DNA from: Tubulanus polymorphus
Taxonomy: Eukaryota > Nemertea > Palaeonemertea > Tubulaniformes > Tubulanidae
Assembly (NCBI RefSeq): GCF_964204645.1
Contig: NC_134034.1
Coordinates: 1,830,072-1,894,071 of the forward strand
DNA: 64,000 bases
Direction of reading: 5' to 3'
The notes beneath the pieces were generated by a model. It was given only the letters and a program-made list of their open reading frames with translations. It searched no databases and was not told the origin of the DNA. This document shows, piece by piece, positions 1 through 30,845 of this stretch; the first letter of the stretch is position 1; each line of letters starts with the position of its first letter. A program made the translations under genes and the position numbers.

Positions 1-249
1 TAATGGGTTATGCTCCTAAATCATTGTTTATAAATGATTATATATAAATGGTTCGGAAGACTACGGATTATCGCGCGTTATCTGTTAATCGCTTAATCCG
101 TTATTAAAAGCTTGGTTGGTCGCGGGTATTCCGGAATTGAAATCTGTTGACTGTATTTCACTATTGCGCTGTATGGGGAGAGGTCTTATGGAGAGAGGAC
201 AGTGATGTTTCTAAGAAAAGTGGTTTATTTCTGTATCTTGGAAAACGAA

Positions 250-489
250 CTAATGTCTATTTCAACCTGACTTGAGAGCATACAGGGTTGCCTAGCTCGC
301 TAATTTTTGGTAGTACATACCTGATAAAGGTCTTAATAGGACCAGAAAGGACGAGCATAAAAAATGATGATTTAGGTCGACTGCCAATGCATTCTGGCCC
401 TAATAAGACTTCTATCAGGCATGTACTACCAAAACTGACTGAGTTAGGCCACCCTGTATGCTCTCAAGTCAGGTTGAAATAGACATTAG
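250..489. mobile_element. MITE-like foldback element, about 240 bp
   Basis: The two ends are inverted copies: CTAATGTCTATTTCAACC at the left and its complement at the right. Complementarity continues inward for roughly 90 bases per arm, through the 'gagagcataca' and 'ggtagtacat' blocks, with mismatches. There is no coding capacity. A transcript would fold into one long hairpin. I see no clear target-site duplication, so a non-autonomous DNA transposon is inferred from structure alone. Confidence 0.7.
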
Positions 490-1560
490 TACATGTAATT
501 GATTTCTACCACGATGATAATTTTCGAGTCTTTTCGTTCTTAATGGTCGTAATAATTCGTGCGGTGCAGTCAATGATAGCCACAGATATGGACGATGGTT
601 CTTAAAGTATCCAAAAACCATAGAACTCAAATCAAGATTTGAGTTCTACGCCAAAAACCAGCGAGAACGTGGAAAATAAACCAATAATTCAGTATTCGCA
701 TTTACAAAATTAACCAAAATAAAGAGACAAATTCACTGGCATTATTTGAACACCTAGTAGGCCTAGATATTACTTGAATTATAACTTTAACAATATGCAA
801 ATCTTTTCTCACAAGACCCAAGACCCATGTCACGTGTACGCCAAGCACTGGCAAAATGCACTAATTCTACCATAGAACATTGAATAATATTTTGCAGTTG
901 CACTAAACTAAACGGGCGTGAATTTGATGTGTTAACACGAATGTTAATTCTGGAAGCACGGAAATGTAGAGGGGAAATAACTAAAAAAAATCAAATCCTC
1001 GTAAACATAAATAACGAAAGTCTAATCAAGGCAAAAACTTCACAATAAAAAAGGTTAATATGTAACATAGATCGTCGATTACTTTTCGTTTTGCGTCGCT
1101 TCATTTGTTTTTTTTTTTTGATTCCGTGGATGTGAACGGAGAGGAAGCCGAGTGGACCGAGCGTCGTAGTAGAAATGACAGTCGATTATAAATGATGTAA
1201 GCCGCAAGTGGACGAAGAAGCCGTTAGTTCAGTGAAGTGTAGTGTACGATGCGTCTATTCTCTCTATAATAATTCACGCTTGAAGAAGTTTAGCTTTTCT
1301 TCCTTTACTGAGGGTCTATTTCCTTCCATAAATACGGACGGTAACCGGCCACGCTATCCAGCGATACTCGTTATCAAATTACTGTCTCTCTTCATACCGT
1401 GTAGAGTCCGGCATGGCGGTCACTGTATTCTGGATTCACTGCGATATTACTGTTGGTTTTCATCGTAAAGTTACTTTCTGTTGAATTCAACTGAAGAAAG
1501 AAACCACAATCATTGACAAGATAACGAAACCAGTAGTTGCGTTGAGCCATTTCCCAAAAC
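490..1560. other. No gene recognised
   Basis: I see no conserved protein, RNA gene or strong repeat here. The short open frame at 1208-1468 has no recognisable domain and no splice support, so I do not call it. Confidence 0.6.
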
Positions 1561-1561
1561 C

Positions 1562-1935
1562 AAGAAAGTAGTGACGTTTAGACTCATTTCTATGACCCAT
1601 TTTTAAGAGAGTAGTGACGTTTAGACTCAATTCTATGAGCCATTTTCACAACTTAGAGAGTAGTGACGTTTAGACTCAGTTCTATGAGCCATTTTTAAGA
1701 GAGTAGTGACGTTTAGACTCAATTCTATGAGCCATTTTCACAACTTAGAGAGTAGTGACGTTTAGACTCAATTCTATGAGCCATTTTCACAACTTAGAGA
1801 GTAGTGACGTTTAGACTCAGTTCTATGAGCCATTTTTAAGAGAGTAGTGACGTTTAGACTCAATTCTATGAGCCATTTTCGCAACTAAGAGATTAGTGAC
1901 GTTTAGACTCAATTCCACACGCCATTTTCAAAGCA
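1562..1935. repeat. Minisatellite, about 8 units of 41-48 bp
   Basis: The core 'gtagtgacgtttagactca' followed by 'ttctatgagccatttt' recurs in tandem. Two unit types are mixed: a shorter one ending in 'ttaagaga' and a longer one ending in 'cacaacttagaga'. The last copy is degenerate. Confidence 0.9.
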
Positions 1936-2312
1936 GGGGTCAATAGGGTCATGGGTCACCTTCTCGTCAGTAGTGCCATGTAGCGGAGGTTATTGGTATT
2001 CAGTAGATGAAATTTAATATCGCCAAACATATCATGAGATGCTGCAATATTCCCTAAATGTTCATGGAATATTTGTCAGGATTATTGTAAAATCATTTTT
2101 GACGAATAAAAGTAATTTTCAGAATAACAAGTGCATTAGATTCATTTATTGGTAGATTTATATAATTTGAACACCGGTCACATATCGACATGGTCAGTCG
2201 TATATATCAAAATGGCGAACATTATGTAAGCATACTTACCTGGCACAGAGGTCCACCGTGATCTGAAACGGAACAGCCAACTAACTTAGATAAACGAGTA
2301 ATATATTTCGGC

Positions 2313-2600
2313 TTGCCTAGACAGATAATTAGAAATTCAAAAAATAGACATATATGTAATTATGTAATAACAGTTCTAAAATGGACACTGTACAAAAATC
2401 ACCGTAAATCATGTGACGGGGAACAGCAAATAGATCTAAAAAACTATGCTAGGAATTATATTGTAAATAGATTAAAACAAGAGATTGCACACAAAAAGAA
2501 CATACATTTGTGGACCCAAAATGAATCCCTAATTAAAATAACTGAAATGGAATTGGTAATAAATGAAATACTACTCGATACAATTTATGATATACTGTAA
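2313..2600 (+). pseudogene. C-terminal remnant of a LINE reverse-transcriptase ORF
   Basis: This is an open frame of about 95 residues ending in TAA inside the poly(A)-tailed insert. It is lysine/asparagine-rich with a helical 'NYVITVLKWTLYKNHRKSC' stretch, which resembles the basic tail after the RT domain in several non-LTR retrotransposons. No RT catalytic motif is present because the element is truncated. The position (end of the ORF, then 3' UTR, then poly(A)) fits a LINE. The similarity is by impression, not by search. Confidence 0.5.
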
Positions 2601-2683
2601 GCTTTGTATACTATGTACTACGTATATTATTAAATACTATGTATAGTATGTTTGTGTATTTTCCGACATGAATAATGTATTAT

Positions 2684-2726
2684 TGATATATATATATATG
2701 TATATATATGTATATATATGTATGTG

Positions 2727-2785
<59 letters not shown>

Positions 2786-2862
2786 ATATGTATATATATG
2801 TATATATATTTATATATGTATATATGTGTATATGTATGTATATATATATATATATGTATATG
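2684..2862. repeat. TA/TATG microsatellite
   Basis: A long run of TA dinucleotides with interspersed TG lies inside the LINE 3' region. It gives spurious Tyr/Ile/Met open frames. Confidence 0.95.
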
Positions 2863-3310
2863 GACTTGTTAATTCTGTAAATGTGTATATATTGAAGAAT
2901 GATAGACTATTTGATAACGATGTCTAGTATGTAAATAGGATTCTGTACCGATAACTGTATATAATTTTTCAAAATTTTAAGAAAAAAAACAAAAGCAATA
3001 TAAAAAAAAGATAAAAAATACTGAAAAAAAGGAAAAAATGTTAAAAAAGAACGAAAATTTTTTATATCCTATTTGGAAAGAGTAGAACAACCTAAAATGA
3101 AAAGAGATAACAGTTATTTAAGAACTTTCCCTCTCGGTCGTAAGGTGTTCTTACACCTAATACACGGAGCTAGAGGTGATTTTTTTTTTCTTTTTAAACT
3201 GCATATTCTCGCTACAATCATGTAACAATATCAGTCCCCCACATGACTCCAGTGGGTGCGATGTAGATGTAATGGAGCTTTCCATTAGATAATAAAGTAA
3301 GATAAAAAGC

Positions 3311-3354
<44 letters not shown>

Positions 3355-3499
3355 ACCGTGATCTGAAAGGCGGTACCTCTATGGCGAGGCCTGTCATTGC
3401 ACAAAGACTGGTTGACCCATACGATCTCCCCAAATGTGGGAGACTCGGGTGTACAATTTCTGGTAGTGGGGGACTGCGTACGCGCTATCCCCTCTATAT

Positions 3500-5040
3500 G
3501 AATAAAGAATACATTGCCCTCTCAAACTGTCAACGTCCACAACTCGCAGAACTAGTGGTATCGTGATGCCTGAATCCATGTGAGAGGAACGCGGAATGTT
3601 TAAGTCTTCGCCTAATCGCTCTATTTATCTGAAATTAATTGTTACTATGTCCATAACGTTGTTAGGTCCCTTATAAACCTGCCAACCACTTCTGGCGAGA
3701 ATGAAACGGGGTTTGATATCGGGATAGAGGTTATACGTAAGTCTATATGACTGCCTGGTGGCCGTCTTCAAAATCGAATTCGACTGCCCGGCGGCCATCT
3801 TTAAGACAAGAAGTTCGATCGACGATGTCTTCTTACGTCACATTGCGTAACGTTAACGCGTTTGGTCGGATCTGGAATTATATAGTTGTCGATCTCGGCA
3901 ACAACAATCAACGTCCGACGTAACGAACGTAAGCGGCGTGTGACGCGCTATCTCCGTTGACGTTGACGTTGTAAGAACGCTGGTGCGCGGCGTAACGTCG
4001 TTTCTCACATCGAGCAAGTCCGTAAGAAGCGCGCGCGTCTCGTACGTGTATTTTCAATACTCGCGGATTATCAACAGATTAACGAACATTTGGATAACGG
4101 ATTAAGCGCAATTACGATGCGGATTAGTGAAATTGGATTAGCGTCGGATTATTCGTAGGTGTTTGAATACGGATTAGGCCGCGAATAAATTCATAAACGC
4201 GCTTTTATCTAAAGTGAGTATATTTCGGATGTAGATTTTCTCGAGTTCCGACGACGAAATTTTCTGAACAATCTAAAAATAGAAAGAGAAAACTGTGAGA
4301 ATTTATTTCTTAACTAATTTTTCTCTTGTGATATCGGAACCTTTCGAAAGCGCTACCTCATTAAATCAGATCCGGGTAGATTTTTTAGGTAGATTTTTTT
4401 TTTCTGGCGGGGGTAAAGGGAATGAGTCTTCCTCGGTATAGATCGAACCAAAATGTGACCCGCGCCGTTTCGTTCCCGGCAGGCGTGACCGTTTCGGTTT
4501 TTAAGGGACACACGACAGATAAATAGAATCCAAATCGATCACATGAAAATAAGATGGAAAATCGTCGGCTTTTTCGCGTGATTAAAGAATCGGAATAATT
4601 CTGAAATTTATAGAGAGTCAAATTAAATCGTGAATTGTGGAACCGAGGTATGTTTTATTCATCCCGGCAGGTGTGACTGGTCGACACACGACAAATCAAG
4701 CAATCAAACATAGGAAAAATCATCCTTAAATTGGAAATGACAAATCAAAAGTCAATTTTATCTGACAGACCGTTTGAACTGGGACAGGCAGATGTGGACT
4801 AGCGGGTCTCTATCGAGGGATCCGCCAAATCAGTATAAACCAAATCCATGCCTTCTTAAACTTGGAAAAAAGGCCAAACTCGTTGAAATGAATTTATTAT
4901 TGTTTAAATCTATTGATATTTCCCGACGCTGTTGATTGTCTATTTTAACGTAATTCTAATCTTATTTTGGAAATATCGAGAAAAGCTCAATAATTCAGAT
5001 TATTCAGAGCTCGCGGCAATGGCGGCACCGGAAGTCAATT
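3500..5040. other. No gene recognised
   Basis: This is moderately GC-rich, CpG-containing sequence downstream of the U1 locus (3.7-4.2 kb), then plain A/T-rich sequence. I found no domain, RNA gene or repeat I can name. Confidence 0.55.
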
Positions 5041-5043
5041 ATT

Positions 5044-5158
5044 CAGTCAGTCAGTCAGTCAGTCAGTCAGTCAGTCAGTCAGTCAGTCAGTCAGTCAGTC
5101 AGTCAGTCAGTCAGTCAGTCAATCAGTCAGTCAGTCAGTCAGTCAGTCAGTCAGTCAA
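5044..5158. repeat. (CAGT)n microsatellite, about 28 units
   Basis: An uninterrupted CAGT/AGTC tetranucleotide run with one variant unit (CAAT) near 5120. The Ser-Val-Ser-Gln open frame across it is an artefact. Confidence 0.97.
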
Positions 5159-6150
5159 CTGAAAACGTTTTCGATTAAAGCTCATTCCCTTGTTCTCTTG
5201 TTCTGTTCCGTTCCTAATTGAAAAATATCAATTATTTCACGCCAGAATGAAATTTCACTTGTAAATTAACTTCCTTGTCGTTTCCCGAATCGAATCGATT
5301 GATTAAATCAGATTTTAGACCCAGCTGTTGGGAGGAAGGAGGGGGTTAATTAATACTCGTTAATAGTTGCATTTATTCAGAGAAATCAGAATTAGAAGAA
5401 ATCAGAATCAATAGAAATATTCAGCAGCGAAAAGATGAGGAACGAAAGCCTAATTTAGTCGATATTCAGCGAAGGGAGCGGGAATTTTTCGGGTCGTGGG
5501 CCCCCGATTAAGGGGAGTACAAGGAGCACATATAGTGCTCTCGTTGAAATATTCCCTCGGACCCTTTTTAAAGCAATATTTTTCGGGCCGATTTTTCTTT
5601 TAGATTTCTCGTCAATGTCACATTCGAGTGTCCCTGCAAATTGCATTAAAACGCATTGAGATTTCCAATATTTCCCTGCGTGGAAGGTTGCTTTTAAAAC
5701 AGTTTCGCCGCTTCAGCATCTTTGTGCTCCTGTCAGATTTTGCCTCTTGATCAGTCCACGGCGAAGGGAACGGGTATATACGTGGTTGTATAGTTCGTCT
5801 GTCCAATCACGCACTTTCTCTTTCGTCTGGAAACTTTCTGCCTCTGTTTCTCCCGTCTCTGCGCAGACGGCTGAATGTTCTACCGAGAAGTATATTCAGT
5901 CTTGCGGAGGGGAGAATAAGCGTTTTAAAAGGGCCTCGGATTCTTCGTCCGAAGCGAAGAGAAAGGAACGATTCTCTTCTAGATCGTAGATTCCTTTTCT
6001 ACGGTCCACACAATGCGGAAATACAGAACGGAGCGAATAATATGGTGAGATTCGTTTGTAACGTAGATTCCTTGTCCACGGCGAAGTGAGCGGTGTAGTC
6101 TTTCGCTGAATCACGTCGATCGAATAGCTAGCCTAGCTGCAAGCGATGCA
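5159..6150. other. No gene recognised
   Basis: Short open frames occur on both strands, but none has a recognisable domain or splice structure. A similar phrase, 'gtccacggcgaag', appears near 5754 and 6072, hinting at an old local duplication. Confidence 0.5.
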
Positions 6151-6156
6151 AGCGAT

Positions 6157-6184
6157 ACAGAGAGAGAGAGAGAGAGAGAGAGAC
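6157..6184. repeat. (GA)n microsatellite
   Basis: A run of about 12 GA dinucleotides. Confidence 0.9.
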
Positions 6185-6255
6185 AGAGGCAGAGATTGAA
6201 AAGATTGCGGACGGGAGGGGAGAGAATTTGGACTATGTAATGATGAGAAATTCTG

Positions 6256-6420
6256 GTGTTTATGGTATGTGTGTTACGTACAGCGAGGTGGCATTCCGCA
6301 CACAAAACACCAGAACAACACAAAAACTACATCAATCTAAACACAGGATATATAGCAGTGCGCCGTGGTGTGAAACAAGGGTCGATTCTGAAGCTACTAA
6401 TGTTGATGCTGCTGCTGCTG
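6256..6420 (+). pseudogene. Decayed reverse-transcriptase fragment
   Basis: One frame reads '...INLNTGYIAVRRGVKQGSIL...', matching the RT block usually written G-(V/I)-x-Q-G-(S/C)-x-L of LINE polymerases. It then runs into a leucine-coding CTG microsatellite where the 'SP(L/F)LF' part should follow. Only this one block survives, so it is a relic with no function expected. The clade cannot be told. Confidence 0.55.
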
Positions 6421-6519
6421 CTTCTAAACAGATTCAATTTCAATTTATTTCAAAACAACAAGAGAATGAATGAAATGTCTGGGTACGAATTTAAAAGATA
6501 CCCTAAGTAAACAAAGGGT

Positions 6520-7545
6520 TGATATAGCTAGGGGCGAGGGGGGACTCAGAGGATCTGCACCAGTAAGTCGAGAAGATACACAATGTCCGTGTAAATAAAT
6601 ATCCTAACTATAGAAATCCCACAAGGATTCAAACAAAGATTCTAAGTTCTTAAGTAAAAGTTTATGAGTAATGTTTCGGCTAAATACTATTAGCCATCGC
6701 CAGGCGTATCAGTACTCCTGATAATAATGATAATAATAATCATAATTGAATTGAATTAGTCTATAGAAGAAACATTGCTCAAATACAGTCAAATCTCGTA
6801 TTCAAACTGTAACAGACATCTTAAAACTTAATTTCTTTAAAAAATTGCTGTCTCTCTTTCTCTAACCAAAACTTGAGTAAAAGAAGACTTTTTGATAATC
6901 CGTTGATACCACGGTGCAAAATAGATATATAAACTATTCATGGACTGCACATTTTCATTGATTATTCAATTCGCGGATAAGTTCAGCAAGGGGGCGCAAA
7001 GGGGCAGGGCACGATGGGTTGGGAGCAAGCGTCGCCTTCATGTCTATCGTGGAGCATCAGAGAGTCTAGAAAGTAAAAGTTCACAAAACGCATTTTTCTA
7101 ATTATCAACCCGTCATTAAATTCCAATCCCCATTTCCTGCCGTTGTGTCACGTCACGCTGTTCTGAAATCGACTTTAAGAGTTTGAATTCTAACGGCGGT
7201 TTAAAAACTCATCCGCGCGCGGTTAGGATTGACTTCCGGCGACGCACGATCGGTGTATTACACCGCGCTCAGGGGGAGGGGAAGAGGCAGATTCAGGGCG
7301 AACTTTGGTTATCGGAGGTTCGATAAGATGATTACTCTCTATGGTAAAACCGAATATCAGTTTTAGTCAGGACTTCCGAAAATAGCGAACCACGCAACTG
7401 AGCGCGGTCGCTGAAGTTCGGACCTAGTTCCAAGATGGCCGACACTGTAAAATGCGTCAGTACCGAACTATTATCGGTCATTCTGACCACCTAGGACCAC
7501 TAGTCAAGACTAACTATACCGAACTGAAATTCACCCGAGCAATGT
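6520..7545. other. No gene recognised
   Basis: Nothing with coding or RNA-gene character was seen. The stretch 7.2-7.5 kb is locally CpG-rich. Confidence 0.5.
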
Positions 7546-7549
7546 TCCA

Positions 7550-7690
7550 TGTGCTCCGGATGATAGTTAAAGTTGGGTTCGAATCCCACTGGCTGCTTAC
7601 ACTGTGGAGGTAACACTTCAAAGGCAGATGGCCCCGGTTAGATGTGAACACCATCAGTTAAGGGTTAAATTTTCTGGGGGAAACCAAGAT
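7550..7690 (+). mobile_element. SINE copy, partial (tRNA-derived family)
   Basis: The B-box-like 'gggttcgaatcccactggctgc' region (near 7573) is followed by a body and tail ('ccccggttagatgtgaacac...gggttaaattttctgggggaaacc') that match, in order, the element at 22300-22490. The 5' A-box part is missing or too diverged. Two copies sharing B box, spacing and tail indicate a dispersed SINE. Confidence 0.6.
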
Positions 7691-8154
7691 CAGAACAAAG
7701 GATAAAAACGAGAGGTTATCGAAATCTCGCGTGATCTAAATGGTCGATTTTAGAGACGGTGAATCTAAGTATTTTCCATTCTGTGAAATCAAACTGTCAA
7801 ATACATGTAAATATATCGATTGTTTTTCTTTTACAGGATATGTGTCCCGGTTAAACGACAACATCAGGAGCAGCAGATTGTGAGCGAGAGAGAGACAGAG
7901 ACAGAGACTGTTGTTAGTAAGATTCAGCGCCATTTATTAGTGAATTGCCCGAACAATTTAGCGTAATTTAATAAAACTGGAGCGCGGAGACAAACGACCG
8001 TTTATCCCTGCTGATAATCCCAATAGACACACTTCACTCGCAACGGTTTTAATCCCTAGGGTGCGACCGATCTGCATATCTTTCCTGCTGTCTATTCGTG
8101 TTACATATCGAACTGTCTTCTGCCGCATCGAGCTAATAATAGGATAGCCGACTG

Positions 8155-8530
8155 TCAATAGGAGACCAGTCCAACCGGACACCAGTCTCATCGGGAGCCA
8201 CGATATCGAGGGTTTACGGCGCTGTGATTGGTTGTTGATTTGTTGCGGTTGGCCGATAGGGACCAGTCCAACCACTGGACACGAGTCCCCGAGGAAAATC
8301 GGGGCTTTTGCTTGCAACCTTTACGACCGGTAACCAGTCTACGCTCGCGGACGATCAGGGCACCAGTCCACTGATAACCAGAATTCTATTCTGGACACCA
8401 GTCCAGTGGTCCCCGTTCAAGAAACTGAAATCAATAGTAGCAAATGGTAGACACGGACACCAGTCATCTGATGCAGATAATAAACCGGACACCAGTTCAC
8501 CTGTAGACTGGAACCAGTCCAACACCGGGT
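8155..8530. repeat. Degenerate GGACACCAGTC minisatellite
   Basis: The motif 'ggacaccagtc' or 'ggaaccagtccaac' recurs about ten times at irregular spacing, sometimes extended to 'accagtccaacc'. Open frames across it on both strands are a by-product of the repeat. Confidence 0.7.
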
Positions 8531-8539
8531 TGTAGTAGC

Positions 8540-9640
8540 CACTACCTTCATATATAGATCAAGTTTCAAAAGCCAGTGCCCCGAGGTCCCTTTACAAAGC
8601 GCCATCGCTACGATACGAGTTCTAACCGAAAAATTGAAGTTCCATTTCATTAAGCGAAATTGCGTCAGCAGCATATGGCACGCACTACACGCACTGCGGC
8701 AATCGACTGCACGCACTATGCGTGGTTGATTGATGTACCGAGAATAAAGCGGGATTAAATCCAAATCTCTTTTTACTCGTTATCACATTAAACAGGTGTT
8801 ACTCCCTTTATCCGCGCCCTCCCCCCGTACTACACCCCCACCCCCTCCGATTCGAAAACACCGCATGCCTATTCCGCGCATCCGCTGTACGAACCGACCG
8901 CGACGACAATCTCGCATCATCTCGCGATAATTGCCGAGACATCTGTTGCGAATTGTCTCCAAAAACGCGAACAACAATAGACAACTGTGAGAGCCGCGCG
9001 TGGTGAACCTAATTATACCGTAATTCATCTTATATTCTAAACACAAACTTCGTAATTCCTTACATCTCAACTGGGGATCTATCGAAAATATCCACTCATT
9101 GATAATTCCGATCAGATCATCTCTGCCGGATTAACTAATCTATCTACTAACGGATAATCCGGTACTGTAATTGATTAAACGATTTGATGCATAGGTCGGA
9201 GCGATTATTTTCGGTATAGAGTTTGTGTAACGTGTTTGTGAGTACGCGTTGATCTAACGGATCTAACAAGACATAGTGTATTCGCTGTAATTAGGTTGTT
9301 GATAAGCGTTTGGAGAAAGAGGAGAGAGCAGAAAGAGTAGAGAGAAAGTAGAGAGAGAGGAGAGAGAGGGCAGAGTGAGGACAAGAACCTCTCACATTAT
9401 ACAAACATAGGCGCTCGTAGATGATACAAGTGTATCGACGCGCGATTGACTCATCGCAAAAGATGTCTGCGATTATTTCTAAATCGTGATAATTTTCCAT
9501 CCTAAGCGGATCTATATATATATATATATAAATATAGATATATATCGGAACTCTAGGATTATGTACGTATGCCGGGGAATTAATTTACTCTCGGATTAGG
9601 TATATTGTTTGTGCGCTTTAGCTGCGGGATATAGCGAGGA
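8540..9640. other. Presumed 5' flank of the acetylcholine receptor gene
   Basis: No coding content. It contains a short AG-rich tract (9310-9372) and a small TA run (9516-9530). Transcription presumably starts in this interval, but no TATA box or initiator can be assigned with confidence. Confidence 0.4.
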
Positions 9641-9641
9641 T

Positions 9642-28886
<19,245 letters not shown>

Positions 28887-29616
28887 AAACGCGCCGCGCT
28901 ACTTACAGGGATTGGTACGTTTACATATCAATACGCGTGGTGATTACCACCAGGCGGCGTGCGAGGTATCCATTACGGATGTGATGATTAGGATTTTACC
29001 TGAACGGGTGTTAGGCGTAACGCGTCGCCATTGATTGCCAGGGACTCATTTGAATCGCAGGGATATCCGATGAAAACATCGACCATTTCTCGTTCTCAAT
29101 ACGTATATTTCCTTAGTGTAGAGTTTGTTTTTATAAAGATGGCCGCTATGGCAGCCACATAAGGCCAGGCTCTTATAATAATCCATTTGCAATACGCTTT
29201 AATTTGATATCCCACAATTCACGACCAATGCTTAGTTTTTTTGTATCGTCAGCAGATGGCGCTAGTACAACTATTCAAGATGGCCGCTGTTACGATATAA
29301 ACACTTCAAAGCGTTATTAATCATAGAAGATCTGTTTGTTCATCAAACGGACAGCAGGTGGCGCTTCAGCTACTCAAAATGGCTGCTATACAGCAACACG
29401 TGCACTTTTCACATTGAATATAGACACGCATTTATTTGGAAGCTTCAATCTATGATCACCAGGGGGCGTTGTTTTCACCTACACTATGTGAATGTATATA
29501 GGTGTGCGTGCGTGTAGTTAGATATTGATTGAATGAGAAAATTAAGATGTATAATTAATTATACCAATAATTTATACGAAAAAAAAACAAATTCGTTTAT
29601 AACAGAATAAAATAAA
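28887..29616 (+). other. 3' UTR of the acetylcholine receptor gene
   Basis: Follows the TGA at 28884-28886. It contains three 'aagatggccgc'-type motifs (near 29138, 29278 and 29380) and several 'caggtggcgct / accagggggcg' motifs. Overlapping AATAAA signals lie at 29606-29616. Confidence 0.6.
29606..29616 (+). promoter_or_regulatory. Polyadenylation signal (receptor gene)
   Basis: Two overlapping AATAAA hexamers, 720 bases after the stop codon and the first good signal downstream. Confidence 0.6.
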
Positions 29617-29811
29617 CATTGTACACTTTATAATCTAAGCTCTTCCCTTTATTTGTTATATTGATTAAAAAGAACTGCGCAAGGTCTTCAGAATATGTTC
29701 TCTAAAAAGGAGGAGTCAGGATCTTTTTTTTATTTTGAAAAAAAAATTTGTCTCAATTATATCTGGAATCGGGTTCGTCACCTACGTACGAAATGCCATG
29801 GTGTAGACTTA

Positions 29812-29925
29812 AGCGACCCCGGTAGCTCAGTAGGATACGGCTTGTTGCTGTTGCATTGACTATCAGTTGTCAGTCAGAGACAAGCAGGTTCGACAACCTG
29901 CTGGTTGTGTTACAGTTCACCCCTG
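29812..29925 (+). mobile_element. tRNA-derived SINE, 5' part
   Basis: 'cgaccccggtagctcagtaggatacggc' contains a clear A box and 'gcaggttcgacaacctg' a B box. The family has other copies at 17640 and 22300. The tail region is not recognisable. Confidence 0.6.
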
Positions 29926-30845
29926 CTCGAGAGCCCCAAGCGTCGACACCACTGCTCCAACCTTCTCCAACAAGAAGAAAGATCTGGAAGATACTCAACT
30001 AAAGGCAATTTTTCCACTGACCTTTCTGAAAGGCACAACGCACAATAATACAGCCGGGCGCAATATGCTTCGAGACTGCTCGCCTTCTCAGGATGACTAG
30101 CCACTGTAAAAACAGCACCATTGATGATGAATTACTTTATATTCTATATGAATAGGGATGAGCCAACCGTCTGTCTTCATATACACATATAGATATTAAT
30201 GTAAACAGACACAGGTTGTAACAGGTTTCACGCGACCCGTCGCCCACTTCCAAATTGTCGCCACACTTCTTTCGCCTTTTGTTTTATACAATTAATCAAA
30301 CTCAACGCAAGAATGCTCGCGGTGCGGCGTAAAATATTTGTTAATTAACAAAAAGCATTCGATCGGATAGGCAAACGCTAAAACATTGGTAAGAAATAAT
30401 CTTTTCGGGAAAGCAATATACTATAAAACGTTGCGTTAACTAGAAATATACAAGTGCCAGTGTTTTCATGGTTTTTGCTGCGCTGTTTAGGTAATTAACA
30501 TAACATTAACATAAAATTTGAATATGCTAATCAGGGGCAAATTATGAAACCGTCATCTAGAACCAAATTTGGTTCCAACTCAGAAAAACAGACCCCGCTG
30601 GAGATACACAGTACAGTACAGTAATGAGCATAATTTACTGAGCTTGTGCATGAACATAATCTGGTGCCTCCCGATTGGTCGACAATACCTTTGAATTGGT
30701 GTTCTTGAGATTTCTGGCTTTTCTATGGTAGTTATAACGAATAAGACACTACTATTGAGTGACTCAGAATAGAATGTACTGCCTAACTGATGGATTTCAC
30801 AATTCATTTACAGTTTTTTCTGGTTTGCTAATTCATTTTGAAGAG

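Larger units (their letters stand above)
2269..3352 (+). mobile_element. 5'-truncated LINE insertion with poly(A) tail
   Basis: The 1084-bp insert is bracketed by a perfect 16-bp direct repeat, CCACCGTGATCTGAAA, at 2253-2268 and 3353-3368. It ends in 38 uninterrupted A residues (3315-3352). A target-site duplication plus a poly(A) tail is the mark of target-primed reverse transcription. The 5' part carries the end of an open frame (2313-2600) and the rest is an A/T-rich 3' region with a long TA/TG microsatellite. The pure A tail suggests a young insertion. The LINE clade is not resolved. Confidence 0.85.
2232..3494 (+). pseudogene. U1 snRNA gene interrupted by a retrotransposon
   Basis: The 5' part (2232-2268) begins ATACTTACCTGGCA, the U1 5' end that pairs with 5' splice sites. 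The 3' part resumes at 3353 with the same 16 bases and continues through stem-loops II and III, the conserved CCCCAAATGTGGGA block, an Sm-type site (AATTTCTGG near 3460) and the terminal GGTAGTGGGGGACTGCG stem-loop IV, ending near 3494. With the insert and one copy of the duplication removed, the parts line up in order with metazoan U1. The locus cannot make a normal U1 RNA. Both halves are well preserved, so the insertion looks fairly recent, or the copy was already expendable among multiple U1 genes. Identification is by recall of the U1 sequence. Confidence 0.88.

Noticed and set aside
1208-1468. 86-codon open frame
   Set aside because: No domain, no splice context, no repeat in related sequence; length is within chance.
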